Of a stretch of 43,568 bases of DNA, positions 34,688 through 43,348 are shown in pieces. The notes under the pieces were generated by a model. That model made no database searches. It worked only from the letters and a program-made list of their open reading frames with translations, and was not told where the DNA came from. Origin of the DNA: Boseongicola sp. (GTDB lineage: Bacteria > Pseudomonadota > Alphaproteobacteria > Rhodobacterales > Rhodobacteraceae). Made by a program: the position numbers and the translations under genes. Where the stretch lies: positions 1 to 43,568 of the forward strand of contig JAPPCV010000169.1 of the NCBI GenBank assembly GCA_028824715.1. Reading direction: 5' to 3'. Positions within the stretch are counted from its first letter, which is position 1. Every line of letters begins with the position of its first letter.

Positions 34688-35802
34688 TGCCGCTAATCCA
34701 GTATCTTTCGCGCATCCATTTCGACTTTGGCGCCATTGCAGGCCTTGGAGATGAAATCGCACGGCTTGGCCTGAAGCGTCCGTTGCTCGTGACGGACGCA
34801 GGCGTGGCGGATGCGGGAATCCTCCAGCGTGCCCTGGATGCGGCGAGACCCTTGGATCCGGCGGTATACGACGGCACGACAGAAAACCCGACCGAACGAT
34901 CGCTCCTTGACTGCCTCGAGATCTGGAACGACAGAGCCTGTGACGGGGTGATTGCGCTCGGAGGCGGGTCGCCCATCGATCTGGCAAAGGCGGTTGCCCT
35001 GCTGGCGAGTCATGGCGGAAGCTTGGCAGAGTACAACGTCAAGCAGGGCGGGTCGGACAGGATCGGCAAGGTCGCCCGGCAGATCGCGATCCCGACTGCG
35101 GCGGGCACGGGAGCGGAGGTAGGCCGCGCCTGCGTGATGTCCCTTCTGGACGGGTCGAAATGCGTTGCCGTGAACCTGAACATGGTCGCAGACGTCGTGA
35201 TCTGTGACCCGGAACTGACGCTCTCCTTGCCGCCGCGACTTACCGCCGCCACCGGGATCGATGCGCTGAGCCACGGGATCGAGGCGTATTGCAGCCCCGT
35301 GGAGAACCCGCCCGCTGCGGCAATTGCGCTTGATGCCGTCAGGCGTGCCGCGAGATGGCTGCCTGTTGCCGTCGAGGATGGCAGCAACCGGGAAGCGCGG
35401 TGGGAGATGATGATGGCAGCGTTGATGGGCGGCATGTGCCTGCAAAAGGCGCTCGGGGGCGCCCACGCCATGGCCACGCCGCTGGGAGAGCTGCATCTCC
35501 ATCATGGCACGTTGATCGGGATACTGCTGCCCCATGTCCTGCGCTTCAATGCCGGTCATGCCGACGTTAAGTTCTCCGAAATTCGCGCGGCGGCGAGCCT
35601 TCCTGGAGATGCCGGCCTGCATGTTTGGCTGACGGACTTCGTATCCGGCTTGGGCCTGCCCACGAAGCTGGCGGAACTGGACGTTGCAGCCGGCGTTCTG
35701 CCTGAAATCGCCGACAAGGCATCCAGGGATCATCTGGCAAAGACAAACCCGAGACCGGTTGGGCCCGAAGACTTTCTGGCCTTGCTTCGCGAAGCGCATT
35801 GA
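34687..35802 (+). CDS. Iron-containing (group III) alcohol dehydrogenase
   Basis: A 371-residue metal-dependent dehydrogenase. The NAD-binding motif GGGSPID (92-98), IPTAAGTGAEV and the metal ligands Asp192, His196 (GIDALSHGIEAY), His260 and His273 (HHGTLIGILLPHVLRF) are in place. The family includes alcohol dehydrogenases, lactaldehyde reductases and maleylacetate reductases. With the aldehyde dehydrogenase directly upstream (one-base overlap), a two-step alcohol to acid oxidation is likely. It is the last gene of the rightward operon. A loose stem, AGGCGG (35803-35808) with CCGCCT (35825-35830), might serve as a terminator before the convergent psuG. Confidence 0.9.
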   Translation: MPLIQYLSRIHFDFGAIAGLGDEIARLGLKRPLLVTDAGVADAGILQRALDAARPLDPAVYDGTTENPTERSLLDCLEIWNDRACDGVIALGGGSPIDLAKAVALLASHGGSLAEYNVKQGGSDRIGKVARQIAIPTAAGTGAEVGRACVMSLLDGSKCVAVNLNMVADVVICDPELTLSLPPRLTAATGIDALSHGIEAYCSPVENPPAAAIALDAVRRAARWLPVAVEDGSNREARWEMMMAALMGGMCLQKALGGAHAMATPLGELHLHHGTLIGILLPHVLRFNAGHADVKFSEIRAAASLPGDAGLHVWLTDFVSGLGLPTKLAELDVAAGVLPEIADKASRDHLAKTNPRPVGPEDFLALLREAH

Positions 35803-35928
35803 AGGCGGCGAGCGGGATTCTCCACCGCCTGGTCCGGTTGCCGTCAAATTTCCTGATCATGGGCTTCAAACCAGGGTGTCGAAGAAGCGCACGGCTTGGA
35901 GCGGCGTTCGCGCCCGGTCCGACGGAAG

Positions 35929-36852
35929 TCATCCCGTTTTGCGAAGAGCGGAGAGATCGGACGCAATTCTTGCCGCCAGGCTCGCATTGCTCAGCATCAG
36001 GGCCCTGTTTGCCTTCGCGGAGCGTCCCTCGGACAACTCGAAGATTCGCTTGAGGACAAATGGCGTGACCAATGGTCCGGAAACCTCTCGCCTTGCCTCG
36101 GAGACCGCCCGCTCAACCAGCGGATTCATGACAGCGGAGGGAATCTCGTCCTCTGCCGGAACGGGATTGGCAATCAGCTGACCGCCTTGCAGGCCGAGAC
36201 TGCGGTGCACAAGAATCTCCCGTGCGATCTGGTGTGTGCTGTCCGACACCGAAGGCGACGGGAGCGAGGACGCGCGCGACCAAAAGGCCGGGAAGTCCGG
36301 GCTCCCGAAAGTGGTGACCGGAACGCCCAGCGTCTCCAGCACTTCCAGCGTCTTCGGGATGTCGAGAATCGCCTTCGCGCCTGCACAGACCACCGCGACC
36401 GGCGTAATCGAGAGTTCCTGGAGGTCGGTCGAGATGTCAAAGCTTGCTTCCGCGCCCCTGTGAACGCCGCCGATCCCTCCGGTGGCAAAGACCTCGATCC
36501 CTGCGAGATGGGCCGTGATCATGGTGGCAGCAACGGTTGTCGCCCCGGTTTCTCCGGAAGCGATGCAGGTTGCGAGGTTGGCACGCGAGAGCTTCAGGAC
36601 AGAGTGGCCAGCCTTGGCGAGGGAGTCCAGCTCTGCCTCCTGCATGCCGACAGTCAGTCGTCCGGCCAGCACCGCGATGGTCGCGGGCACCGCGCCTTCG
36701 TCACGCACCGCGTTCGCGGCCGCGCGTGCCGTCTCGATGTTTTGGGGATAAGGCAAGCCGTGGGAAACGATCGTGGATTCAAGGGCGACGACGGGCCTGT
36801 CGCTTTCGAGCGCATCCCTGACCTCTTCGTCGATGTCGAGGGGCAGTGTCAT
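35929..36852 (-). CDS. psuG: Pseudouridine-5'-phosphate glycosidase
   Basis: PsuG reversibly splits pseudouridine 5'-phosphate into uracil and ribose 5-phosphate. The 307-residue protein carries the highly conserved VALESTIVSHGLPYPQN (catalytic Glu near 25), FATGGIGGVHRG, VVCAGAKAILDIPKTLE with a key lysine, and TFGSPDFPAFW. The start at ATG 36852 (MTLPLDIDEEV) has GGAGGA 7 bases before it. It overlaps the psuK stop by ATGA, so kinase and glycosidase are one coupled unit. Together they degrade RNA-derived pseudouridine; no dedicated nucleoside transporter is next to them. Confidence 0.95.
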   Translation of the reverse strand: MTLPLDIDEEVRDALESDRPVVALESTIVSHGLPYPQNIETARAAANAVRDEGAVPATIAVLAGRLTVGMQEAELDSLAKAGHSVLKLSRANLATCIASGETGATTVAATMITAHLAGIEVFATGGIGGVHRGAEASFDISTDLQELSITPVAVVCAGAKAILDIPKTLEVLETLGVPVTTFGSPDFPAFWSRASSLPSPSVSDSTHQIAREILVHRSLGLQGGQLIANPVPAEDEIPSAVMNPLVERAVSEARREVSGPLVTPFVLKRIFELSEGRSAKANRALMLSNASLAARIASDLSALRKTG

Positions 36853-37742
36853 GTCGTTGTTCCTCCGGAGACATGGTCGGTCGCGGCCCTTAGACCCTCG
36901 TGCAGAGCTTCCATTGGCGGTGCGCCGGCGACTTCGGCCGCGACATGTGCGGCCAGGAAGGTGTCGCCGGCACCTGTGACGCGAGCCACCTTCGCCGGGG
37001 GAGGGTCTGCCAGGACGACGCCGGTGCGGGACCCGTCCGCGACCGCATGCTCGCCATTCGTGACCAAGACACGATTTGCGCCAAGTTCCAGCAATGCTCT
37101 CGCGGCTTCCGGAGCATTGTTGACTCGTGAACCGCACAGGACCCCGGCCTCCTCGACGTTCACGTAGATGGTGGCGTTCGGCATGTCGAGCAGCGGCGAG
37201 AGCCTCTCGGCCTTGCCAGGAGAGGCCGGTGCCACGCGCAGGTCAGCGTTCTCGAACAGCGGGCTCTTCGCGATTTCGGCCAGGAGCGCGCCAGCGAGGT
37301 TCCCGTCCAGCGCGATTGGTCCGGCAAACGGCGCCTCTGGCGACCCGAGACGACCATCCGCAAGCGGGCGGAGAATCCTGTCGCCTGCGGCTTCCAGCGA
37401 ATGGGCGTCGGCAATCGCGGCGATCAGGCCGTTGGGACCCTCGATGGCCATGTAGCTGTCTGTTGGCAGTTCTGCCATTCTGTAGACGCATGTCGTGTCA
37501 ATTCCGATTTCGGATGCCAGGGAGATCAGCCTCTCGCCTTCGTCGTCTTCACCAATGGCTGAGAGCAGCGTCGGTGTCATGCCGAAATGCGCCAGCGAAG
37601 CGGCAATGCTCATGGCGACCCCACCCGGACGCCGGTCGATGCGCCCTGGCACGTCAAAGCCCTCCGTCGTGGCAATGCCCGTGCGGCCAATCACGTCCCA
37701 ATGTGCTGAACCAATGCACGGAATCCTGGTGACAGCGGTCAT
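36849..37742 (-). CDS. psuK: Pseudouridine kinase (PfkB family)
   Basis: A 297-residue PfkB-type sugar kinase. Features are the N-terminal IGSAHWDVIGR, the RPGGVAMSIAASLAHFG substrate segment, and near the end VTGAGDTFLAAHVA with the catalytic Asp. Assignment to pseudouridine rests on the overlap with psuG; taken alone it would be a generic PfkB kinase. I start at ATG 37742; an in-frame GTG at 37760 is possible. The kinase phosphorylates pseudouridine and PsuG cleaves the product. This order (psuK then psuG) is the usual one. Confidence 0.9.
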   Translation of the reverse strand: MTAVTRIPCIGSAHWDVIGRTGIATTEGFDVPGRIDRRPGGVAMSIAASLAHFGMTPTLLSAIGEDDEGERLISLASEIGIDTTCVYRMAELPTDSYMAIEGPNGLIAAIADAHSLEAAGDRILRPLADGRLGSPEAPFAGPIALDGNLAGALLAEIAKSPLFENADLRVAPASPGKAERLSPLLDMPNATIYVNVEEAGVLCGSRVNNAPEAARALLELGANRVLVTNGEHAVADGSRTGVVLADPPPAKVARVTGAGDTFLAAHVAAEVAGAPPMEALHEGLRAATDHVSGGTTT

Positions 37743-38444
37743 GGGTCCCCGGCGTGGCACCTGAATTCGAACATCGGCGCCGACGACTTCAGGTCGTCTG
37801 CAAGGTTACGTGTCAGCAGCGCCAATCCGCCGGCGACGCTCGGGAAAGCTCGGCGCCTGGCCTCGGTCGACGACACCCCAGGGGAAGGCGTCGCGTGCTC
37901 CGTTCGGGCATTCCGGTCGAGGAGCCTGATTCGCTGACTGATGTGGGCCTGCAGGAAATCCAGCTCTGCCGCAGCGCCTTTGGAGCACTGATGTCCAGAT
38001 GCAGCCTTGAAGCTTCGCAGCCGGTTGGTCGACAGCGGCATTGAAATGCACTCCCACGATATGCGTCTGACCGAGATCCAAGCCTCAACATTCGTCGCTT
38101 GTCCAGAGCATGGCATCGTCAAATTCTGATTGCACGGTCCAGGCGCTTGCCAACCATTGAGTGAAGCCCGTCCATTCGACACCTTTGCAGCCGCACGACC
38201 TTCAATTGGCCTCGAGTGGCAGACTCTGGCGGGCTCGCGACAAGGGGTCGATTCGGGCTGCAATCGGTGTCGAGACTGTGGTCCATGCCGGCGATGATCC
38301 GGTCGTTCCATGCGGTCCGGATCAGTATCTGTCGGGGAGGGACAACCGTCTTGTTGCATGGCAGAACAATGAAGCCGTGGGAAGCCTTGCGATTCTCCAG
38401 TCTCTATGCTGCTTCTGCAGCTCAATCCAGTGGACGCTCCAGCA
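37743..38444. other. Gene-free stretch between psuK and the sulfatase gene
   Basis: About 700 bases between divergent genes. The frames here do not resemble any protein I know, and their composition differs from the neighbours. It must hold both promoters; no hexamer pair stands out. I see no tRNA, repeat or transposase relic. Confidence 0.5.
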
Positions 38445-39926
38445 ATGGATACAGCATCAGGCAACAACTTCCTGATCGTCATCTCGGACGAACATCGCAA
38501 GGACGCGATGGGCTGCGCCGGTCACCCCGTTGTCCGGACGCCGAACCTCGACGGCCTCGCCGCCCGGGGGACGATCTTCGCGAACGCGTACACGCCGTCA
38601 CCCGTCTGCGTTCCCGCGCGCGCTGCCATGGCGTGTGGCGACTACGTTCACAAGATCGGCTGCTGGGACAGCGCCACTCCCTATCACGGCGTTCCCCGGA
38701 GCTGGATGCACAAGTTGCGTGACGGCGGCATCGAGGTCACTTCGATCGGGAAGTTGCACTTCCGCTCGAGCGAGGACGACAACGGTTTCTCGCGCGAATT
38801 GCTGCCGATGCATGTCGTTGGCGGTGTTGGATGGCCTGCCGGGCTATTGCGCGAAGATCCGCCGGGCTTCGATTCCGCTCGGGAACTTGCCGCAGATGTC
38901 GGGGCGGGAACGAGTTCCTATACAGACTACGACCTGGAGATTACCGAGACCGCATGCGATTGGCTGCTCGCGCGCGGAGAGTCAGAAGCTCCATGGGCGA
39001 CGTTCGTGTCACTGGTCAGCCCGCACTACCCCTTGGTCGCGCCTTCGGAGTACTACGATCTTTACGATCCGGAGACCGTCGACTTTCCGATCGCATATGA
39101 GCATTCGCAGCGGCCGCGGCATGCCGAGCTGAACAACATGGCACGGTTCTTCGACTACGACCGGCACTTTGACCGACGAAAGGTGCGTGAAGCCAGGGCC
39201 GCATACTACGGCCTCATTTCCTTTTTGGACGATTGCGTGGGACGCATCCTGTCCGCGCTGGACCAGTCGGGGCAGGCGGACAACACGGTGGTCGTCTACG
39301 TGTCGGATCACGGCGACATGATGGGCGATCATGGCCTCTGGACCAAGCAGGTCATGTATGAGGCATCGGCCGGAATCCCCATGATTGTCGCCGGCCCAGG
39401 AGTTCCCGTAGGGAAGAGGGTTCGCACCGGGACGAGCCTCGTGGACCTGGCGGCGACGGCGATCGATGTGACCGCTGCCACGGACAGCTCCGACGTGCAC
39501 TGTCCGGGCCGTTCGCTGCGCTCGATCGCAGGCGAGGAGGACGATCCGAACCGTACCGTGTTCAGCGAGTACCATGACGGCGGCTCGACGACCGGATCCT
39601 TCATGACACGGTGGGGGAATTGGAAGTTCGTATACTATGTCGGGCACGATGCGCAGCTTTTCAACCTGGCGCAGGACCCTCATGAAGTGCGCAATCTGGC
39701 CCGTGACGGGGTCAGCGATCCTGCGGTTCTGGCGGCCTGGCGGGAAGGCGAAAGCCGGTTGAGGGCCATTTGCGACCCCGAAGAAGTCAACGCCAGATGC
39801 TTCGGCGATCAGGGCCGCAGGATCGCGGAGCTCGGTGGTGTCGAGGCTTGCAGAAGCGCGCACGCATTCAATCACACGCCGACGCCAGGCGAACAGCGCG
39901 CTTTGGGAGAAGGCTCAGCATCGTGA
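38445..39926 (+). CDS. Type I sulfatase (formylglycine-dependent)
   Basis: A 493-residue sulfatase of the alkaline phosphatase superfamily. The maturation motif is C-V-P-A-R (Cys55), the cysteine type converted to formylglycine by the aerobic FGE enzyme. Metal-site segments are ISDEHRKD near residue 15 and VYVSDHGDMMGDHGLWTK. No signal peptide is visible, so it is probably cytoplasmic, as for choline-sulfatase-like enzymes. The start at ATG 38445 (MDTASGNNF) gives the normal sulfatase N-terminus; an upstream in-frame ATG at 38406 has weaker support. The acceptor is unknown. Together with two sulfotransferase-type genes it makes sulfate esters a theme of the window. Confidence 0.9.
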   Translation: MDTASGNNFLIVISDEHRKDAMGCAGHPVVRTPNLDGLAARGTIFANAYTPSPVCVPARAAMACGDYVHKIGCWDSATPYHGVPRSWMHKLRDGGIEVTSIGKLHFRSSEDDNGFSRELLPMHVVGGVGWPAGLLREDPPGFDSARELAADVGAGTSSYTDYDLEITETACDWLLARGESEAPWATFVSLVSPHYPLVAPSEYYDLYDPETVDFPIAYEHSQRPRHAELNNMARFFDYDRHFDRRKVREARAAYYGLISFLDDCVGRILSALDQSGQADNTVVVYVSDHGDMMGDHGLWTKQVMYEASAGIPMIVAGPGVPVGKRVRTGTSLVDLAATAIDVTAATDSSDVHCPGRSLRSIAGEEDDPNRTVFSEYHDGGSTTGSFMTRWGNWKFVYYVGHDAQLFNLAQDPHEVRNLARDGVSDPAVLAAWREGESRLRAICDPEEVNARCFGDQGRRIAELGGVEACRSAHAFNHTPTPGEQRALGEGSAS

Positions 39927-40499
39927 TTCCACGCTGACTCCTGGGTGGCGAACCGCTGGTGCGCACATGCATGGACGTCTGTCGCGAGCCTGGCCGAAAT
40001 TGCATATTTTTCGTGCCGATCTCGGCTGCATCAGGATTCGCATAGCTGGCGATGTTTCCGGAGACAACGCGAGACATCTGGGTGATCCATGCGGGGGCCT
40101 GTCCGCACGGCGGCGCGCAATTTGCGGAATTCAATCGAGGAACTGCCCTTGGTCTCAAGTGACTGGCCGGTGCGCGTTGGCCGCGGTGAAACGCTGCGCC
40201 ACAGGGAGCGCCCGGCTGGCCCGGCCGCGACGACGAGGCAGAAGGACTGGAAACGCCGCGTTCGGAATCGCATCCACTGGCTCGCCGCTGGCGCACTGAC
40301 AATGATCGCTCCCGGGCAATCTTCTTGATCTTCCGGCAGAATTCCGGTTCCAGGGACTCGGGCGCCAACGAGGAGCGCAAGATCAGGACGAGGATCGTGC
40401 GCGCGAAGCTCGGCCCGGCGCGTCGCCGCTTGCGTTGGAAGCTCTCGTGGATGTTCGAGAAGCAAGCAAGCGGCTCGTATTTTGCCAACATGGCCGGGA
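39927..40499. other. Gene-free stretch between sulfatase and LacI-type genes
   Basis: About 570 bases between converging genes. The open frames on both strands are Arg- and Ser-rich without any recognisable domain. I see no strong terminator or repeat, and no identifiable gene relic. Confidence 0.5.
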
Positions 40500-41507
40500 T
40501 CACCCTATTCTGCCGCAAGGCAGTGAGATTTCCGTCTTGTCGGGGCTCCCGGATTCGATCTGGGTGATCAACAGCGTGGTCGCCGCCCGGACCATTTTCT
40601 CAAACGGCACGCTGACGGAATGGAGATCATAGGCAGTCAGTTTCGCGAGCAGGGATTGCCCAAAGCCGACAACCATGGGATCTCGGCGCTTCTGCGCACC
40701 ACGATCTTTCACCGCATCCTGCGCGGCAACCGCCAGCAGGTCGCTTGAGCAGAAGAACCCGTCGGGAGGCTTCGGCAGGTTCATCAACTCCATTGCTGCC
40801 GCGTGGCCGCGATCATAGTCGTTGACCCCGGCGAGCCTGGTCACCGGCTGGTAGCCGTAGAGCTCTTCAATGCGCCGCACGTAGCCCGCCATGCGTTCCT
40901 TGGTCACGGTGGCATCGGCGTTGCCACCGATGAAGGCCGGGCGCATGACGCCGTTTTCGTGCATGTAGTCGGCGACCAGCGCGGCGCCGGCGTCGTTGTC
41001 GCAATGGACCGAACTGTATTCGGGACGCAGAGACCGGCGGCCGACGACCACTATCGGCTTGTTCTGGGACTCGCAGCTATGCGCAAGCTGGTCCGGCAGG
41101 TGCGAGGCCGCGACCAGCAACCCGTCAACCTGGATCTGCAGGGCGGTGTCGATCGATGCCATCTCGTGGCGCCCGCGGCTGACATTCAACAGTATCGCGT
41201 GGTAGTTCCGCTGTTGCGCCTCGGCCGAAACGAAGCGGAAGAGGTCGAGATGTTCGGGGTCGTCGAAATTGTTGACCAGCAAGCCGATCAGGTTCGACCG
41301 CCGCCCGGCCAGGACGCGCGCGGCCATGTTCGGGCGATAGCCGAGTTGCCCGGCAACGCTCAGCACCCGCTCTCGCGTGGTCTCGTTCACCAGGCCGGCA
41401 TCGGAGATACAGCGCGAGACCGTGGTCAGCGACACGCCGGCATGGTCGGCGACGTCCTGGGCGGTGACTTTGCCGTGGTTCCGGCGGGTTGCCTTCGCTT
41501 CGCTCAC
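40500..41507 (-). CDS. LacI-family transcriptional regulator
   Basis: A 335-residue LacI/GalR protein. The helix-turn-helix is VTAQDVADHAGVSLTTVSRC (about 14-33), followed by the hinge region LGYRPNMAARVLAGRR. The periplasmic-binding-protein-like ligand domain starts at about 65 (IGLLVNNFDD) and includes FIGGNADATVTKERMAGY and DGFFCSSDLLA. Its ATG overlaps the stop of the double ABC ATPase (41504-41507), so it is cotranscribed with a peptide-type ABC transporter and probably regulates that operon. Ligands of such regulators are usually sugars or related small molecules, which suggests the transporter may import a sugar derivative. Confidence 0.93.
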   Translation of the reverse strand: MSEAKATRRNHGKVTAQDVADHAGVSLTTVSRCISDAGLVNETTRERVLSVAGQLGYRPNMAARVLAGRRSNLIGLLVNNFDDPEHLDLFRFVSAEAQQRNYHAILLNVSRGRHEMASIDTALQIQVDGLLVAASHLPDQLAHSCESQNKPIVVVGRRSLRPEYSSVHCDNDAGAALVADYMHENGVMRPAFIGGNADATVTKERMAGYVRRIEELYGYQPVTRLAGVNDYDRGHAAAMELMNLPKPPDGFFCSSDLLAVAAQDAVKDRGAQKRRDPMVVGFGQSLLAKLTAYDLHSVSVPFEKMVRAATTLLITQIESGSPDKTEISLPCGRIG

Positions 41508-43348
41508 GGTTCGCGCCTTCCTTCATCGGCTGGACCCTCACCGGAACGCAGAACGAAATGGCCCTCGGCCACTTTCTCGAAATGCGTTGGCGCGGGCGAA
41601 TATCCGACAGGGTGAATGGGCGAGGGCGGCGGCCTGGTGGCCAGTTCCCATCTCTCGGCCCGGCGGGCAAGGTCAAGGGTCGGCACGGCGGCAAGCAGCG
41701 TCTTGGTGTAGTCGTGCTGTGGGTTGGCGAATACCTGTTCCCGCGTAGCGGTCTCGACGATCCGGCCCAGGTACATCACCGCGACCCGATGCGAAACCCG
41801 CTCGACCACCGCCATGTCGTGGCCGATGAAGAGGTAAGAGATTCCCATGTCGGCCTGCAGCTCCATCATCAGGTTCAGCACTTCGGCCTGGATCGACACA
41901 TCCAGCGCCGAGACCGCCTCGTCGGCAATTATCAGCTTGGGACTGGGGGCCAGGGCACGGGCGATGGCGACACGCTGGCGCTGCCCTCCGGAAAGCTCGC
42001 TGGGATGGCGCCGGAGAAAGGCACGCGGCAGGCGTACCCGGTCGAATAGTTCAGCCGCACGGTCCTCTAGCGCGCTGCCGGCCTCCAGCCTGAAGTTCTT
42101 CAGCGGCTCGATGACCTGTTCCAGCAGCGACATGTGCGGGTTGAGCGAGCCGTAGGGATCCTGAAAGATCATCTGCATGTCGCGGCGGGCCAGTCGCATT
42201 TCCTCGTCGGAAAGTGCCAGAAGATCCTGTCCGTCGAAGGTGATCTGGCCGCTGTCGGGGCGTTCCAGCCGCAAGATGCAGAGCCCGGTCACCGACTTGC
42301 CGCTGCCGCTTTCGCCGACCAGCGAGAGAGTCTCGTTTTCGAGAAGGTGAAACGTCACGTCCTCGACGGCGTGAGCGTTGGCCACGGTCCGGCTCAGCCA
42401 GCCGCCGCGGATCGGGAAGCGCTTGGTCAAGCGCTTGACGTCGAGCAGCACGCGACTGCCCGGCTGAAGCGGCTTGTCGATGCGGCTTTCGGTCGTGGCG
42501 ACGGTCTCCATGGGCTCGGGCAGGGTCTTGCCGGCCATGTCGCCGAGTTTCGGAACTGCGGCCAGAAGGGCCCGGGTATAGGGGTGCTGCGGATCGGTCA
42601 GCACTTGCCCGACCGGCCCCTCCTCGGCCACATGGCCATTGTGCATCACGACCACCCGGTCGGCCATCTGCGCCACAACGGCCATGTCATGGGTGATCAG
42701 GAGCACCGCCGCGCCGGTCTCGTCCCTTAGCTTGCGGATGAGCGCCAGGATCTCGGCCTGTACCGTGACGTCGAGTGCCGTGGTGGGCTCATCGGCAATC
42801 AGCAGACGCGGCTCGCAGGCCAGCGCCATGGCGATCACGATGCGCTGGCGCATGCCGCCGCTGAGCTCGTGCGGGTATTGCTTCAGCCGCCGTTCGGGCT
42901 CGGGTATGCGCACCTGTTTCAACAGCTCGACCGAACGGCCGTCGGCCTCTTCGCGGCTCATGTCGCGATGGTGCAGCAGGCTTTCGGCCAGCTGCCAGCC
43001 GATCGTGTACGAGGGGTTCAGCGCCGTCATGGGTTCCTGGAAGATCATGCCGATTTCGTTGCCTCGGATCGTGCGCATCTGCGCTTCGTCCGCCGCGCGC
43101 AGGTCAATCTCGTTGCCGCTGCCGCCATCCAGTGTCAGCTGGCCTTCCGCCACCCAGCCGCCGGAGAACTTGGTGAGCTGCATCAGTGCGAAGGCAGAGA
43201 CAGACTTGCCGGAACCGGACTCGCCCACGATGCAGACGATTTCTCCCGGCTCGATGGTGAACGAGACGTCCTGGACTCCCGCAATCGCGCCGCGCTTCGA
43301 CGGAAACTTGACGCGCAGGCCTTCGACACTGACAAGCGGCTTGTTCAT
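41504..43348 (-). CDS. Double ABC ATPase of a dipeptide/oligopeptide-type transporter (DppD-DppF fusion)
   Basis: A 614-residue protein with two complete nucleotide-binding domains. The first has Walker A GESGSGKS (42-49), signature LSGGMRQR (162-169) and [13 protein letters not shown]. The second has GESGSGKS (345-352), LSGGQRQR (452-459) and [13 protein letters not shown]. Each half ends with the OppD/OppF-type tail ([12 protein letters not shown] and [12 protein letters not shown]). It energises import through the permeases encoded upstream on the same strand, whose last gene overlaps it by four bases (43345-43348). Fused pairs occur in transporters for peptides, glutathione, nickel and oligosaccharides. 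The LacI gene that follows suggests a carbohydrate-like substrate, but this is inference. Confidence 0.93.
   Translation of the reverse strand: MNKPLVSVEGLRVKFPSKRGAIAGVQDVSFTIEPGEIVCIVGESGSGKSVSAFALMQLTKFSGGWVAEGQLTLDGGSGNEIDLRAADEAQMRTIRGNEIGMIFQEPMTALNPSYTIGWQLAESLLHHRDMSREEADGRSVELLKQVRIPEPERRLKQYPHELSGGMRQRIVIAMALACEPRLLIADEPTTALDVTVQAEILALIRKLRDETGAAVLLITHDMAVVAQMADRVVVMHNGHVAEEGPVGQVLTDPQHPYTRALLAAVPKLGDMAGKTLPEPMETVATTESRIDKPLQPGSRVLLDVKRLTKRFPIRGGWLSRTVANAHAVEDVTFHLLENETLSLVGESGSGKSVTGLCILRLERPDSGQITFDGQDLLALSDEEMRLARRDMQMIFQDPYGSLNPHMSLLEQVIEPLKNFRLEAGSALEDRAAELFDRVRLPRAFLRRHPSELSGGQRQRVAIARALAPSPKLIIADEAVSALDVSIQAEVLNLMMELQADMGISYLFIGHDMAVVERVSHRVAVMYLGRIVETATREQVFANPQHDYTKTLLAAVPTLDLARRAERWELATRPPPSPIHPVGYSPAPTHFEKVAEGHFVLRSGEGPADEGRREP

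Noticed and set aside
35896-37167. Open frame of 423 codons on the plus strand
   Set aside because: Antisense to psuG and psuK, both strongly conserved on the minus strand.
37739-38500. Possible 253-residue protein on the minus strand
   Set aside because: It overlaps the start of psuK and of the sulfatase, has no domain and its composition looks like non-coding DNA.
39868-40518. Possible 216-residue protein on the minus strand, considered as a transposase or regulator relic
   Set aside because: No transposase or helix-turn-helix pattern could be recognised in any frame, and no flanking inverted repeats were seen.
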